64,000 nt of DNA from Terasakiella brassicae (GTDB lineage Bacteria; Pseudomonadota; Alphaproteobacteria; Rhodospirillales; Terasakiellaceae): contig NZ_BMHV01000017.1 of the NCBI RefSeq assembly GCF_014641495.1, positions 1 to 64,000 on the forward strand, written 5' to 3'. A program made the translations under genes and the position numbers. Positions 35,035-44,521 of this stretch are shown here, one piece after another; the first letter of the stretch is position 1; every line of letters starts with the position of its first letter. The notes beneath the pieces are model-generated. The model saw nothing but the letters and a program-made list of their open reading frames with translations. It was not told the DNA's origin and searched no databases.

Positions 35035-36771
35035 ATGAAACGGGCACTATTCACGACAGCCGCCTTGGGGTGGCTGGCACTGGGGGCACTTGGTTCCAAC
35101 GCTGCACTGGCAAAGGTTACCAATGAGGATATTCTCAATGATGACAAAAACACCTCCCAAGTCGTAACCGATGGCATGGGCTTGCAGGCCCAACGTTTTA
35201 GCCCCCTGAATAAAATCAATCTGAAAACCGTGAAAAAACTGGTTCCGGCATGGACCTTTTCTTTCGGCGGGGAAAAACAGCGCGGTCAAGAGGCCCAGCC
35301 ACTGGTTGCGGATGGGGTGATGTATGTCACAGGGTCTTATTCCCGTCTGTTTGCCATTGATGTGAAAACGGGCGAAGAGCTATGGCAATATGATGCACGT
35401 CTGCCCGATGGGATTATGCCGTGCTGTGATGTGATCAACCGGGGGGCGGCGTTGTATGAAGACATGGTCTATTTTGGGACGCTGGACGCCAAAATCGTCG
35501 CCTTAGATGCCAAAACAGGCAAGGTGAAATGGAAAAAGAAAGTCGGTGATTACAAGGCTGGTTATTCCCTGACGGCGACACCGTTGATTGTTGAAGGTAA
35601 AGTCGTAACCGGTGTGTCCGGTGGTGAGTTTGGCATTGTTGGCAAGGTTGAAGCCCGTGATGCAAAAACCGGTGAACTTGTTTGGTCCCGTCCGACGATC
35701 GAAGGTCACATGGGCACTTTAAACGGCAAAGACAGCACCATGACCGGTGTGAAAAATGCGAGCTGGCCGGGGGATATGTGGAAGTATGGCGGTGGTGCGA
35801 CTTGGCTGGGTGGCACCTATGACCCGGAAACACGCCAGCTGTTTTTCGGAACAGGGAACCCGGCACCGTGGAATTCCCACTTGCGTCCCGGTGATAACCT
35901 TTATACCGCATCCCGTCTGGCCATCGATATTGATACGGGTGAAATCAATTGGCATTATCAGACCACGCCGCACGATGGCTGGGACTTTGACGGTGTGAAC
36001 GAAGTGGTTTCTTATAACCTTGATGGTAAAAAACTGGCGGCAACCGCAGACCGTAACGGATTTTTCTATGTTCTGGACCGGACCAACGGGAAACTGCAAA
36101 ATGCCACACCGTTTGTAAAAGATATCACTTGGGCAAAGGGCATTGATCTTAAAACAGGCCGCCCGATGTATAGCGAAACAGGTCGTCCGGGCAACCCGAT
36201 GGATGCCGAAGGCGGTAAAAAAGGCAAGGCCATTTTCTCTATCCCTTCTTTCTTGGGTGGTAAAAACTGGATGCCGATGGCGTACAGCCCGGTGACCGAA
36301 ACATTCTATGTGCCGTCAAATGAATGGGGCATGGATATCTGGAACGAGCCGATTACCTACAAAAAAGGGGCTGCCTATCTGGGGGCTGGTTTTACCATTA
36401 AGCCTTTGTTTGAAGATTACATCGGCTCGTTGAAAGCGATTGATCCGCGTACAGGTAAAATCAAATGGGAATATAAGAATAACGCGCCGTTATGGGGCGG
36501 GGTGATGACAACGCCGGAACTTGTCTTTACAGGCACACCGGAAGGTTATCTGAAAGCCTTTAACGCCAATAACGGCGAAGAGGTCTGGAAATTCAATACT
36601 GGTTCCGGGATTGTCGGTTCCCCCATTACATGGGAACAGGATGGTGAACAGTATGTCGCGGTCGTATCCGGTTGGGGCGGCGCGGTTCCTTTGTGGGGCG
36701 GTGACGTAGCCAAACGGATTAAGAATTTGAACCAAGGCGGCAGTGTTTGGGTCTTTAAACTGGTTATGTAG
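35035..36771 (+). CDS. PQQ-dependent alcohol dehydrogenase, lanthanide type (PedH/ExaF-like)
   Basis: A 578-aa periplasmic quinoprotein: signal peptide (through AALAK), eight-bladed propeller with W-motifs ([22 protein letters not shown]), the vicinal disulfide CC at 130-131, and the active-site stretch [10 protein letters not shown] (311-320). Asp 317 is the catalytic base. Asp 319, two residues later, is the extra metal ligand found in XoxF and PedH/ExaF and is Ser or Ala in calcium enzymes. Oxidises primary alcohols, passing electrons to cytochrome c550. GGAAGGGAGAC precedes the ATG. Confidence 0.9.
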   Translation: MKRALFTTAALGWLALGALGSNAALAKVTNEDILNDDKNTSQVVTDGMGLQAQRFSPLNKINLKTVKKLVPAWTFSFGGEKQRGQEAQPLVADGVMYVTGSYSRLFAIDVKTGEELWQYDARLPDGIMPCCDVINRGAALYEDMVYFGTLDAKIVALDAKTGKVKWKKKVGDYKAGYSLTATPLIVEGKVVTGVSGGEFGIVGKVEARDAKTGELVWSRPTIEGHMGTLNGKDSTMTGVKNASWPGDMWKYGGGATWLGGTYDPETRQLFFGTGNPAPWNSHLRPGDNLYTASRLAIDIDTGEINWHYQTTPHDGWDFDGVNEVVSYNLDGKKLAATADRNGFFYVLDRTNGKLQNATPFVKDITWAKGIDLKTGRPMYSETGRPGNPMDAEGGKKGKAIFSIPSFLGGKNWMPMAYSPVTETFYVPSNEWGMDIWNEPITYKKGAAYLGAGFTIKPLFEDYIGSLKAIDPRTGKIKWEYKNNAPLWGGVMTTPELVFTGTPEGYLKAFNANNGEEVWKFNTGSGIVGSPITWEQDGEQYVAVVSGWGGAVPLWGGDVAKRIKNLNQGGSVWVFKLVM

Positions 36772-36816
36772 TCCCGGTTGCAAAAAAATAAAATTACATC
36801 TACGACCTTTGGAGGA

Positions 36817-36842
36817 GGGATGAAGTCTTTGGGCTTCATCCC
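36817..36842 (+). terminator. Hairpin after the quinoprotein dehydrogenase
   Basis: GGGATGAAG, 8-base loop, CTTCATCCC. A strong stem but with only a weak T-run after it. It lies 45 bases past the dehydrogenase stop and is its probable terminator. Confidence 0.6.
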
Positions 36843-36909
36843 TTCTGGTATATAATCACCGGAAATACATAAAATAAAATACTACCTTTAACTGAGGTTC
36901 TCTGGGACG

Positions 36910-37545
36910 ATGTACACATTTTTAATCGCTGATGACCATCCGTTATTTCGCGATGCCATCAAACAAGTTGTTGACGAACGTTGGCCTGATGCAACGATTA
37001 TTGAAGTTTCCACCTTGGAAGAGGCACGGGAACAGGCCATCGAAAATGACGATCTGGATATTGTTTTACTGGATTTAAATATGCCGGGTGCCGAAGGTTT
37101 TTCCGGTCTTTTGGGAATCCGAAACGCAGCCCCCGTGTTGCCGGTGGTTATTGTCTCGGCGGAAGAAAGCCCGGATGTTATCCAGCGCGCGTTGACCTGC
37201 GGGGCGTTGGGGTTTATCCCGAAATCATCCAGCAAGGAACGTATCGGTGATGCGGTCCATGCGGTGTTGCTTGGGAAAACGTTTGTGCCACCGGAACTGG
37301 CAGAAGCCATTGAAGAAAAACGCCGTGTCGATGACGGGCTGCGCGAACGTGCTGCTTTGCTGACCCCAGCCGAGGTGGGCGTGTTGGAACTGCTGACGTT
37401 GGGTAAGCCTAATAAAATTATCGCTTATGAATTGGATATCAAAGAGTCCACCGTCAAGGCACATATATCGGCCATCTTGCGTAAACTGGGTGTGCATAGC
37501 CGGACACAGGCGGTTCTTATGGCAAAAACGCTGGATTTTGGTTAA
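36910..37545 (+). CDS. LuxR-family response regulator (ErdR/AgmR/ExaE-like)
   Basis: A 211-aa regulator: receiver domain (Asp in IVLLDLNMPG, about residues 5-120) and a LuxR-type HTH (TPAEVGVLELLTLGKPNKII, STVKAHISAILRKLGVHSR). In pseudomonads this group (AgmR/ErdR, ExaE) activates PQQ synthesis and alcohol dehydrogenase genes. It stands next to PAS kinases and the FIST protein, as in those systems. I infer that it binds the MGACYTTTGKCNAAT motif found before most operons here. Confidence 0.82.
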   Translation: MYTFLIADDHPLFRDAIKQVVDERWPDATIIEVSTLEEAREQAIENDDLDIVLLDLNMPGAEGFSGLLGIRNAAPVLPVVIVSAEESPDVIQRALTCGALGFIPKSSSKERIGDAVHAVLLGKTFVPPELAEAIEEKRRVDDGLRERAALLTPAEVGVLELLTLGKPNKIIAYELDIKESTVKAHISAILRKLGVHSRTQAVLMAKTLDFG

Positions 37546-37551
37546 GGCTTT

Positions 37552-39756
37552 TTACAAGCGGTTTCCATTGGCGATGTGTGATAACCATGCGCGCAGTTTT
37601 GCGGGTTTTAAAGGCTTGTTCAGCAATGCATAGCCATGTGAGCTGACGCTTGCGCGGATTTCGTCTGTGCGATCCGCCGTTAAAACCATCGCCGGAAAAT
37701 GTGGTCGGTAATCACGTTTTAGGGCCCCCAGTAAATCCAGTCCCGTGTCCCCATCATCTAAATGATAATCAGCAATAATGGCATCGGGGAAATAGCCCAG
37801 ACCATCTAAAAGCTGTACGGTTTCTTTGCGGGAGCCAGCGGTGAGAACTTTACAGTCCCAGTTTTCCATCAGGCTTTGCATGCCGTACTGAATGTCATTT
37901 TCATTATCGATAATCAAGACAGTCAGCCCGTTCATATGCTCGGTAAAAATTTTGGTTTGCACAACTGGCGGGGAGGGGATGGGGTTTTGACTGAGCGGGA
38001 CCTCCACACTGAAACAGGCACCGTTATTAATCTCGGATTTCAAGAGGATTTTATGCCCTAGCGTTTGTGCAATCCGTTTGACGATAGCGAGCCCCAATCC
38101 GGCACCTTTTTCCGTTTGATCTGTCCGGTCTAATTGGCGAAATTCTTCAAAAATGCGTTCCTGATCTTTCTGGGCGATCCCATTGCCGGAATCATAAACG
38201 CAAAGGTGTAAGTTCTCCCCTTCCCGTTTTGCCCCGACCAAAATGCGCCCGCTATCCGTATAGCGCACGGCGTTGCTGACAAAATTGCGCAAGACACGGG
38301 ATAATAATTTGGGGTCACTGTTCACGAATACCGAAGTCGGGATCACTTTTAACGCGATGCCTTTTTGGGCTGCGATTGGGCCGTATTCTTCTTGAAGGCG
38401 GTTGAATAAATCACTTAACGGGAAATCCGCAATTACCACGGGGACAGCACCGGCATCCAGTTTTGAAATTTCCAAAAGGGCGCTGAGCAAACTTTCCACA
38501 CCTTTCAGGGCAAAGTCGGCACGTTCGACCAGAGGGCGGTTTTTGTCATCCAATGCCCGTTCCAAAAGTGTGGAGATAAACAGCCGGGCGGCATTCAGGG
38601 GCTGTAAAAGATCGTGACTTGCCGCTGCCAAAAAACGGGTTTTGGACAAGTTGGCTTCCTCGGCGGCTTCTTTCGCGATGTGCAATTCGTCAGTGCGTTC
38701 GCGTACGCGTTCTTCAAGATTTTCTTTGGCTTCGCGTAATTCTTCCGCTGCCTGACGGCGGGCGGTAATATCGCTGTAGGTTGTGACAAAACCACCACCG
38801 GGCATGGGGTTGCGTTGAACTTCCACGACCTGCCCGTTGGGGCGGGTATATTCAAAATAAAGCGGTTCCTGCGCCCGGGCCCGTTGAATGCGTTCTTGAT
38901 AAGCGTCTTCCGTTTTGGGGCCAAATTCCCCGCGAAAGACATTGAACCGGGTATAACGTTCGTAGGTCATATGATGTTCGACCAACCCGTCGGGCAGGTC
39001 CAGCAATTCGATGAAGCGTTGGTTCCAAGCAACCAGTTTTAAATCCTTGTCAAAGACCGAGACCCCTTGACGCAAATTGTCCAATGTGGATTGCAACAGG
39101 ACGTTTTGTTCAGCCAGTTCGCGTTCGCGCCGGATTTGTTCTTCAGCCTTAATATCGGTGATGTCGGTATAGACACCGACAATTCCACCGTCTTTTGTCG
39201 GGCGTTCATTGATTTTTAGCCAACGACCGTCTTTTAACTGAATGACGAAGGATTCTTTTGGGTTACGATGACGGTTTAAACGTTCCTTAAGCCAGTCAAT
39301 GGGACTTTCCACGTCTTCCGGCACGACATATTGGCGCACCAGTTTACGGGCCATATCTTCAAAACGTGTCCCATAGGGTACATCATTTTGGTGATTGCCC
39401 CAAAAATCCCAAAACTTGTTATTACACAGGATAAGACGGTCTTCCTTGTCGTACAGGGCAAAGCCTTCCGATACACTTTCGACGGCTTCTTCCAAACGAA
39501 TGCGCGAGGTTTCGGCTTCACCTTTGGTGCGTTTGAGTTCCAGATTAACTTTTTCCAGAGACCCCAATGCCTGTTCCAGCTGGTGAGTACGTTCACGAAC
39601 TTTTTCATCCAGCAAGGTTGCGGTTTGAAAAGAAGAATAAGCCCCGCCTTGGACGTCCAGCGTGCGCTCCACCTGTTTCATCAAAGCGGAAATGATTTTG
39701 CGCAGTTTGAGGGTTTCATCCGCCGTTCCGGTGGGGATATCAAGGGCATCAATCAT
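37552..39756 (-). CDS. PAS hybrid histidine kinase (ErcS'-like)
   Basis: A 734-aa soluble kinase starting at the ATG that overlaps the FIST gene stop (GATGATTGA). Order: coiled coil, two PAS domains (SEGFALYDKEDRLILCNN; RQGVSVFDKDLKLVAWNQ), coiled coil, HisKA (AAASHDLLQPLNAARLF), HATPase (NAVRYTDSGRILVG, GAGLGLAIVKR) and a C-terminal receiver (IIADYHLDDGDTGLDLL). No membrane span. It probably phosphorylates the LuxR-type regulator at 36910. An upstream ATG exists but would overlap the FIST gene deeply. Confidence 0.82.
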   Translation of the reverse strand: MIDALDIPTGTADETLKLRKIISALMKQVERTLDVQGGAYSSFQTATLLDEKVRERTHQLEQALGSLEKVNLELKRTKGEAETSRIRLEEAVESVSEGFALYDKEDRLILCNNKFWDFWGNHQNDVPYGTRFEDMARKLVRQYVVPEDVESPIDWLKERLNRHRNPKESFVIQLKDGRWLKINERPTKDGGIVGVYTDITDIKAEEQIRRERELAEQNVLLQSTLDNLRQGVSVFDKDLKLVAWNQRFIELLDLPDGLVEHHMTYERYTRFNVFRGEFGPKTEDAYQERIQRARAQEPLYFEYTRPNGQVVEVQRNPMPGGGFVTTYSDITARRQAAEELREAKENLEERVRERTDELHIAKEAAEEANLSKTRFLAAASHDLLQPLNAARLFISTLLERALDDKNRPLVERADFALKGVESLLSALLEISKLDAGAVPVVIADFPLSDLFNRLQEEYGPIAAQKGIALKVIPTSVFVNSDPKLLSRVLRNFVSNAVRYTDSGRILVGAKREGENLHLCVYDSGNGIAQKDQERIFEEFRQLDRTDQTEKGAGLGLAIVKRIAQTLGHKILLKSEINNGACFSVEVPLSQNPIPSPPVVQTKIFTEHMNGLTVLIIDNENDIQYGMQSLMENWDCKVLTAGSRKETVQLLDGLGYFPDAIIADYHLDDGDTGLDLLGALKRDYRPHFPAMVLTADRTDEIRASVSSHGYALLNKPLKPAKLRAWLSHIANGNRL

Positions 39757-40915
39757 CTGCGTCCCTCCAGCCGATCGCGACCCCGGTAAAGGTCTGGTTG
39801 ACGTGCATGCCCGCGAACTGTTCACCGTAGGTATTGAAACCATAAACATTGTGATCGACCAGTAATTGTGAAACTTGTGCCTTTTTCTGTGGGGCTTGTT
39901 CCAGTTCCAGTTTTCTGAATATGCAGTCGCAGCCAATGATCAGTTCCGGCTTGCCGATTGTCTTTTCGATATCGTCAAACGTGGTTTCCAGATTGGTGAC
40001 AATGTCTTGCCCCTTGGCGAGGGTCAGGACCAACCCTTCATCAATGGCGCAGAAAAAACGCAAACCGTCTTCGCCTTCGGGGCGTTGAATAGAACGTACA
40101 TAATAGGACCCGGCAACGCGCACCATGACGGGGTGTGCTGCAAATTGTTCCGGATTGAGATCTTCTGGTTTGACCCCGATCAGGCGGGCGTATTCTTCCG
40201 TTGCTGGGGCGGCATTGATTTCGCGTACAATGCGTGAAGCGGGGTCGGCCTCGGTAATCACCATCTTGCGTTCGGTTTCCAGAAAATGCTGGGTGCGAAA
40301 GACTTTGAAAGGGCAATCTGTATGGACTAAAACCAATGTGGCCGCATCGTGGTGGGCTTGCCCGTTATAATAAATAAGGGTTTCTTTGAATTTTAGATCA
40401 TCACCGGCCGATCCGCCAAATAAGGGAATGTCGCCTAATTCGGGATAAAGGGCGTTCAGGACGGTTTCCTCGACCAAGGAAAGGCCGTCAATCAGAACAA
40501 GGCCAAAAGACTGGTCCGTGTTTTTTTGCGGCAGACTATTCCTGAATTCAGTGACCAGTGATTTGGTCCGGACCGACCAGTCTGAAATATCAATGGTGGA
40601 TACATCCGGTATCAGCGCACCTTCAACCATAAAATGATCTTCGGGCAGGCCGAAGGCACAAACGCCGTCATTTTGATATCCGTTTTCCCCGATCACACCG
40701 GCCGATGTACAGCCAAAGACCAAGGCATCGGGATAAAAAGCTTCTAAGGCATCGCCCAGGGCCGCAATATCATAGGCACCTGAGGTAAAGAAAAAAATGG
40801 CGGAGAACGGTTCGTTCCCCAAGCCGATAAAAAGCTCCCCGGCTGCACGGGGGGCGGTGCGCGCCTTGCTGTTTCCTTTTGGTATTTTTTGTTTTTTTGC
40901 TTTGTTATCCAGCAC
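39749..40915 (-). CDS. FIST-domain sensor protein
   Basis: A 388-aa protein with FIST N and FIST C domains (FSAIFFFTSGAYDIAAL; FGCTSAGVIGENGYQND; GLVLTLAKGQDIVTNLE). FIST domains are thought to sense small ligands, possibly amino acids. Genes of this kind stand beside the ErcS' kinases in ethanol-oxidising Pseudomonas. Translational coupling to the kinase at 37552 suggests that it supplies the signal input. Confidence 0.82.
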   Translation of the reverse strand: MLDNKAKKQKIPKGNSKARTAPRAAGELFIGLGNEPFSAIFFFTSGAYDIAALGDALEAFYPDALVFGCTSAGVIGENGYQNDGVCAFGLPEDHFMVEGALIPDVSTIDISDWSVRTKSLVTEFRNSLPQKNTDQSFGLVLIDGLSLVEETVLNALYPELGDIPLFGGSAGDDLKFKETLIYYNGQAHHDAATLVLVHTDCPFKVFRTQHFLETERKMVITEADPASRIVREINAAPATEEYARLIGVKPEDLNPEQFAAHPVMVRVAGSYYVRSIQRPEGEDGLRFFCAIDEGLVLTLAKGQDIVTNLETTFDDIEKTIGKPELIIGCDCIFRKLELEQAPQKKAQVSQLLVDHNVYGFNTYGEQFAGMHVNQTFTGVAIGWRDADD

Positions 40916-40947
40916 GTTTTACACCTTACTTATTGAACCGGGTGTGA

Positions 40948-41382
40948 TCAGTCTTCCGGCTGCTCGTCGATATAGGTCCGAATGGCCCATAACCCTTCTT
41001 GTGAAATGGTGCCGGCAAATTTCGGCATATATACTTTACCATCGCGCACAGCCCCATGAGTGACACGTTCTTTAAACCATTCATCGCCATCCATATCTGC
41101 TTCAAGATAACGCAAATCCGGTGCGATGCCACCTGAAATTCCTTGCAACCCATGACAACGCGCGCAGTTTTGATTATAGGCGGAAGATCCGATTTCGACA
41201 GCACGGGGTTTAAGATTTTGGTCGTCACGGAACGGGTTTTCGTCCAACCATTCTTCGCCCAGTTGCGGCAAGCCACTGGTGTCGACGGCCTGGGGCGTTA
41301 CATCACCATGAGCGATGGCCGCTGTGGCAACGCCGGTAACGATGGCGCTTGCCAATCCGATGAATAGGAACTTCTTGAGCAT
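40948..41382 (-). CDS. pedF: Cytochrome c550, PedF-type
   Basis: A 144-aa secreted class I cytochrome c with a signal peptide (through AAIAH) and CARCH at 73-77. The distal Met is probably in VYMPKFAGT. The mature start (HGDVTPQAVDTSGLP) is typical of PedF/ExaB, the direct electron acceptor of the quinoprotein alcohol dehydrogenase. It has its own promoter region with two inverted copies of the PQQ-regulon motif. Confidence 0.85.
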   Translation of the reverse strand: MLKKFLFIGLASAIVTGVATAAIAHGDVTPQAVDTSGLPQLGEEWLDENPFRDDQNLKPRAVEIGSSAYNQNCARCHGLQGISGGIAPDLRYLEADMDGDEWFKERVTHGAVRDGKVYMPKFAGTISQEGLWAIRTYIDEQPED

Positions 41383-41473
41383 GTTTTTGATCCTCCAAAT
41401 CGTAATTTTTCGATTTAACTGTTAAATTTTACTCTGTTATTCTTATAACTTTTTGACGGATTGGTTTTCTCCT

Positions 41474-41507
41474 CGACTTTGGTCGTATTGGTATTAGCCA
41501 AAGGTCT
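41474..41507. promoter_or_regulatory. Paired PQQ-regulon motifs before pedF
   Basis: CGACTTTGGTCGTAT (41474-41488, plus) and AGACCTTTGGCTAAT (41493-41507, minus) face each other with 4 bases between them, about 100 bases before the pedF start. Confidence 0.6.
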
Positions 41508-41532
41508 AAAACGCTCTTTCTTTGAAAGAAAA

Positions 41533-41559
41533 CCCGCTTACTGTTCGGCAGGAAGCGGG
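41533..41559 (-). terminator. Hairpin terminator after the second cytochrome gene
   Basis: CCCGCTT, 13-base loop, AAGCGGG. On the minus strand the stem is followed by TTTTCTTTC. It lies 50 bases past the stop of the gene at 41609. Confidence 0.55.
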
Positions 41560-41608
41560 GAAGTTGAGGCAAAATCCAAAAGAGTCTGTCAAAATAATAA
41601 AAAAGCAC

Positions 41609-42019
41609 CTATTTGAAGCTTTTCAAAAAGGCGATCAAATAGTCGCGTTCTGCCGGGTCCGTAATTTGGACATGGCGCATGCGGTTTCCATGAACCAGCC
41701 AGGTATTGCCGGAAACCCAGTCGCGTAAATTCTTTTCATCCCAAACAATCCCGGACTTCTTCAAAGCCTCGGAATAATCAAAACGGGGCAGGTTGGCGGC
41801 GGGACGCATAAAGACGCCACGCAGATTTGGGCCGAACGTATTGAGGGCGGGATTAAGCGAATGACATTCCTTGCAGCGTTTGAAAACCTGCAAGCCCGCT
41901 GCGGCTTCTGTACTGGGTGGTTTATATCCGAAGTAACTGTTTTTGACTTCTGCATCATCGCCAGCCTGTGCCGCCAACGGAACCATGCAGACAAGTGCTG
42001 CCAACATTTTTTTTAACAT
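41609..42019 (-). CDS. Secreted class I cytochrome c
   Basis: A 136-aa cytochrome c2-like protein with a signal peptide (through AAQAG), CKECH at 49-53 and a Met-containing C-terminal segment (NRMRHVQITDPAERDYLIAFLKS). The layout FGPNLRGVFMRP is common to cytochrome c2 and c556-like carriers. It may pass electrons from PedF to an oxidase. Two PQQ-regulon motifs lie upstream, shared with the divergent kinase gene at 42251. Confidence 0.8.
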   Translation of the reverse strand: MLKKMLAALVCMVPLAAQAGDDAEVKNSYFGYKPPSTEAAAGLQVFKRCKECHSLNPALNTFGPNLRGVFMRPAANLPRFDYSEALKKSGIVWDEKNLRDWVSGNTWLVHGNRMRHVQITDPAERDYLIAFLKSFK

Positions 42020-42124
42020 CTGTGTGCTTTCCTTTAATGCGCGGTGATTAACGAAAGCGAAGCCTCACATGAAACGCCGCTTATATCCTTTCAACGATAA
42101 GGAAGTGTGCGCTGGAATGCTGTT

Positions 42125-42158
42125 CGACTTTTGGCTAAGGGGGATTGGCAAAAAGTCT
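42125..42158. promoter_or_regulatory. Paired PQQ-regulon motifs in a divergent region
   Basis: CGACTTTTGGCTAAG (42125-42139, plus) and AGACTTTTTGCCAAT (42144-42158, minus) are arranged as at 41474, again 4 bases apart. They lie between the cytochrome gene and the kinase gene. Confidence 0.6.
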
Positions 42159-42250
42159 AATGCGAGGACGATATATATTTGATTTATGGTGTCGGCTCCG
42201 CTTAATCGCTATACTCGTTATGTTAAGCGGGTTCCTTGAAATGACGGGTA

Positions 42251-43969
42251 TTGATGACGAAAATGTCTAAGGGCGTAACGGATTTGCAAAAGTTGAAAAA
42301 AGAAAACGATCAACTGCAAAAACGTATAGCCGAACTGGAAATGATCGAAGAACGCTATGCGCTGGCGATGGATGGTGCAAACGAAGGTCTGTGGGAATGG
42401 AACCCCGTGACCAAAGATTTGTTCATTTCCTCGCGCTTGATGGAAACGTTGGGTCATTCCAGTCAAAGCCGATGCACGACCACCCATCAATGGTTGGAAT
42501 GGGTGCACCCGGATGATGTTGCAGGCTATGAACAAAAAGTAACGGAACATCTGAAAGGGTTAAGCGAGTATTTTGAATGGGAATACCGGGTGCGTGCCAC
42601 CGATGGTATCTATCACTGGGTTTTTGCTCGTGGCAAAGCATTGCGAGACAATAATGGAATTGCCTATCGAATGGTGGGGTCTGTGGGTGATATTACGGAA
42701 CGCAAATTGGCACAAGAACGCTTGAAGCAAGCCCATGATGAATTGGAAGACCGCGTCGAAGAACGTACCAAGGCTTTGGTGGCTCTTAACAAACAACTGA
42801 GCCGTGAAGTTCAGGAACGTAAAATTATGGAACAGAAATTGAAGCAGGCCAAAGAAGCCGCCGAACAGGCCAATATCAGCAAAGATAAATATCTGGCAGC
42901 GGCCAGCCATGATCTGCTTCAACCCTTAAACGCGGCACGTCTGTTAATTTCGACATTACAAGAACGTGATTTATCGCACAAAGATGCTTCGCTCGTGCAA
43001 CGCATCCATAATGCGTTGGGGAATGCTGAAGAACTGCTCACCGACCTTCTGGATATTGCAAAACTGGACGCCAACGCGATTGTTCACGAAATTTCCGAAG
43101 TGCCAGCCAATAGATTGTTGTTGGCATTGGGAGAAGAATTCCAATCGGTTGCCAATAAAGCCAATGTTAAATTACGTGTGATGCCTTGTGGATATTCTGT
43201 CAAGACCGATCCACGCCTTTTGGGGCGAATTTTACGTAACTTCCTGAGCAATGCGATCCGTTATTCCGCAAGCGGGCGTGTTGTGTTGGGCTGTCGGCAC
43301 CGGGCAAATAAGATATCTTTTCAGGTTTGGGATAGCGGGCCGGGTATCCCATCAGATAAACTGGATGATATTTTTCTGGAGTTTCACCAACTCAAAGAAA
43401 ATAGCTTGGATGGTGACAATAAAGGGGTTGGTCTGGGGCTTGCGATTGTGGAGCGAATTGCAAAGATTTTAGGTCATCCGATCCATGTTCGCTCTAGTGT
43501 TGGCAAAGGATCGGTGTTTAGTGTCGATGTCCCGTTGTGTGATGGTGTTCATCAATCGGTTATGTTGATGGAACCTTTGCCGAAGCAGCCTTACAATCTG
43601 TCGGGCGTGCCGGTTTTGATTATTGATAATGAAGGCAGTATTACACATTCTATGGCTGATTTGCTGAATGAATGGGGCATGGTTCCGCACTGTGCCTTGT
43701 CTAAAAGTGCAGCACTGGCAGAAATGAAATATGCCGAACAACCGCCCGTTGCCATTTTGGCGGACTATCATTTGGATGACGGTGAAACCGGGATCAAAGT
43801 GATTCAGGATATCCATGCCGAGTATGGTTTCGATATTCCGGCCGTTATTATCACAGCGGACCGCACCCAGACGGTGAGTAACGAATGTGAACGTCTGGGA
43901 TATCATATTTTAAATAAACCGTTGAAACCTGCCAAATTACGCGCTTTGCTTAATCACCTGCTGAGGTGA
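42251..43969 (+). CDS. PAS hybrid histidine kinase (second, ErcS'-like)
   Basis: A 572-aa soluble kinase: N-terminal coiled coil (LQKLKKENDQLQKRIAELEM), one PAS/PAC domain (YALAMDGANEGLWEWNPVTK, to about residue 155), coiled coil, HisKA (AAASHDLLQPLNAARLL), HATPase (NAIRYSASGRVVLG, GVGLGLAIVER) and a receiver (ILADYHLDDGETGIKVI). Its HisKA and receiver closely resemble those of the kinase at 37552, so both probably address the same LuxR-type regulator. Start codon uncertain among Met residues 1, 2 and 5. Confidence 0.82.
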   Translation: MMTKMSKGVTDLQKLKKENDQLQKRIAELEMIEERYALAMDGANEGLWEWNPVTKDLFISSRLMETLGHSSQSRCTTTHQWLEWVHPDDVAGYEQKVTEHLKGLSEYFEWEYRVRATDGIYHWVFARGKALRDNNGIAYRMVGSVGDITERKLAQERLKQAHDELEDRVEERTKALVALNKQLSREVQERKIMEQKLKQAKEAAEQANISKDKYLAAASHDLLQPLNAARLLISTLQERDLSHKDASLVQRIHNALGNAEELLTDLLDIAKLDANAIVHEISEVPANRLLLALGEEFQSVANKANVKLRVMPCGYSVKTDPRLLGRILRNFLSNAIRYSASGRVVLGCRHRANKISFQVWDSGPGIPSDKLDDIFLEFHQLKENSLDGDNKGVGLGLAIVERIAKILGHPIHVRSSVGKGSVFSVDVPLCDGVHQSVMLMEPLPKQPYNLSGVPVLIIDNEGSITHSMADLLNEWGMVPHCALSKSAALAEMKYAEQPPVAILADYHLDDGETGIKVIQDIHAEYGFDIPAVIITADRTQTVSNECERLGYHILNKPLKPAKLRALLNHLLR

Positions 43970-43995
43970 GTTCAGGTCTGTTTTTTACCTCCCTA

Positions 43996-44010
43996 AGACT
44001 AATGGCTAAT
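43996..44010 (+). promoter_or_regulatory. PQQ-regulon motif before pqqA
   Basis: AGACTAATGGCTAAT lies 63 bases before the pqqA start and fits the consensus of the other sites except for two A bases in the centre. Confidence 0.5.
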
Positions 44011-44073
44011 TGCGGTGCTTTCTTAAAATTCAGACAATTCCTCCGGTTCTATTATTTTAACAGGAGAAAATTC

Positions 44074-44148
44074 ATGAAGTGGGAAACACCAGCTTACTGC
44101 GATCTGCGTCTTGGTTTTGAAGTGACGGCTTACGTTTACGTTCGCTAA
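44074..44148 (+). CDS. pqqA: PQQ precursor peptide PqqA
   Basis: A 24-aa peptide, MKWETPAYCDLRLGF then EVTAYVYVR. It has the conserved Glu and Tyr (EVTAY) that are cross-linked by PqqE and become the PQQ skeleton. CAGGAGAAAATTC gives a strong ribosome site 5 bases before the ATG. The C-terminal part after the Tyr (VYVR) is short, as in other PqqA peptides. It heads the pqqA-D-E operon. Confidence 0.95.
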   Translation: MKWETPAYCDLRLGFEVTAYVYVR

Positions 44149-44233
44149 GCAAAAAAAACAAAGGGGAAGGGGCTTTATGTTCCTTCCTCATCGTCTCATG
44201 TGCCGGGACATCTTTATCTCAGGGCTTAGATCA

Positions 44234-44521
44234 ATGTGTGCAGAAGAAAAAATCGAACTCATCAGCCAATTGCAAATCCATCCGATGTATGTGTTTCGCT
44301 GGGAAGAACAGGAACAAGCTTATTTACTGCTCTATCCAGAAGGAATTGTGAAATTGAACAATTCCGCCGGGCATATTCTGAAATATTGTGACGGTGTGCG
44401 TTGTGTTTCTGAGGTTATCCATGAGCTGGAGCGCGAGTTTGACCAACAGGGCCTTGATAAAGACGTTGTAAAATTTATGGAGGTCGCCCATGCCAAAGGC
44501 TGGATCAGATTTAAAACTTGA
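44234..44521 (+). CDS. pqqD: PQQ biosynthesis chaperone PqqD
   Basis: A 95-aa winged-helix RRE protein that binds PqqA and presents it to PqqE. I start at the Met of MCAEEKIELISQL because the family is about 90-95 residues; an upstream start would add 19. Typical features are HPMYVFRWEEQEQAYLLLYP, EGIVKLNNSAGHILKYCDG and KDVVKFMEVAHAKGWI. It overlaps pqqE by 32 bases, an unusually long overlap. Confidence 0.92.
   Translation: MCAEEKIELISQLQIHPMYVFRWEEQEQAYLLLYPEGIVKLNNSAGHILKYCDGVRCVSEVIHELEREFDQQGLDKDVVKFMEVAHAKGWIRFKT

Noticed and set aside
36803-36817. CGACCTTTGGAGGAG as another PQQ-regulon site before the LuxR-type regulator
   Set aside because: Only the first nine bases fit; the constant C at position 11 and the AAT end are missing, and it abuts the terminator stem.
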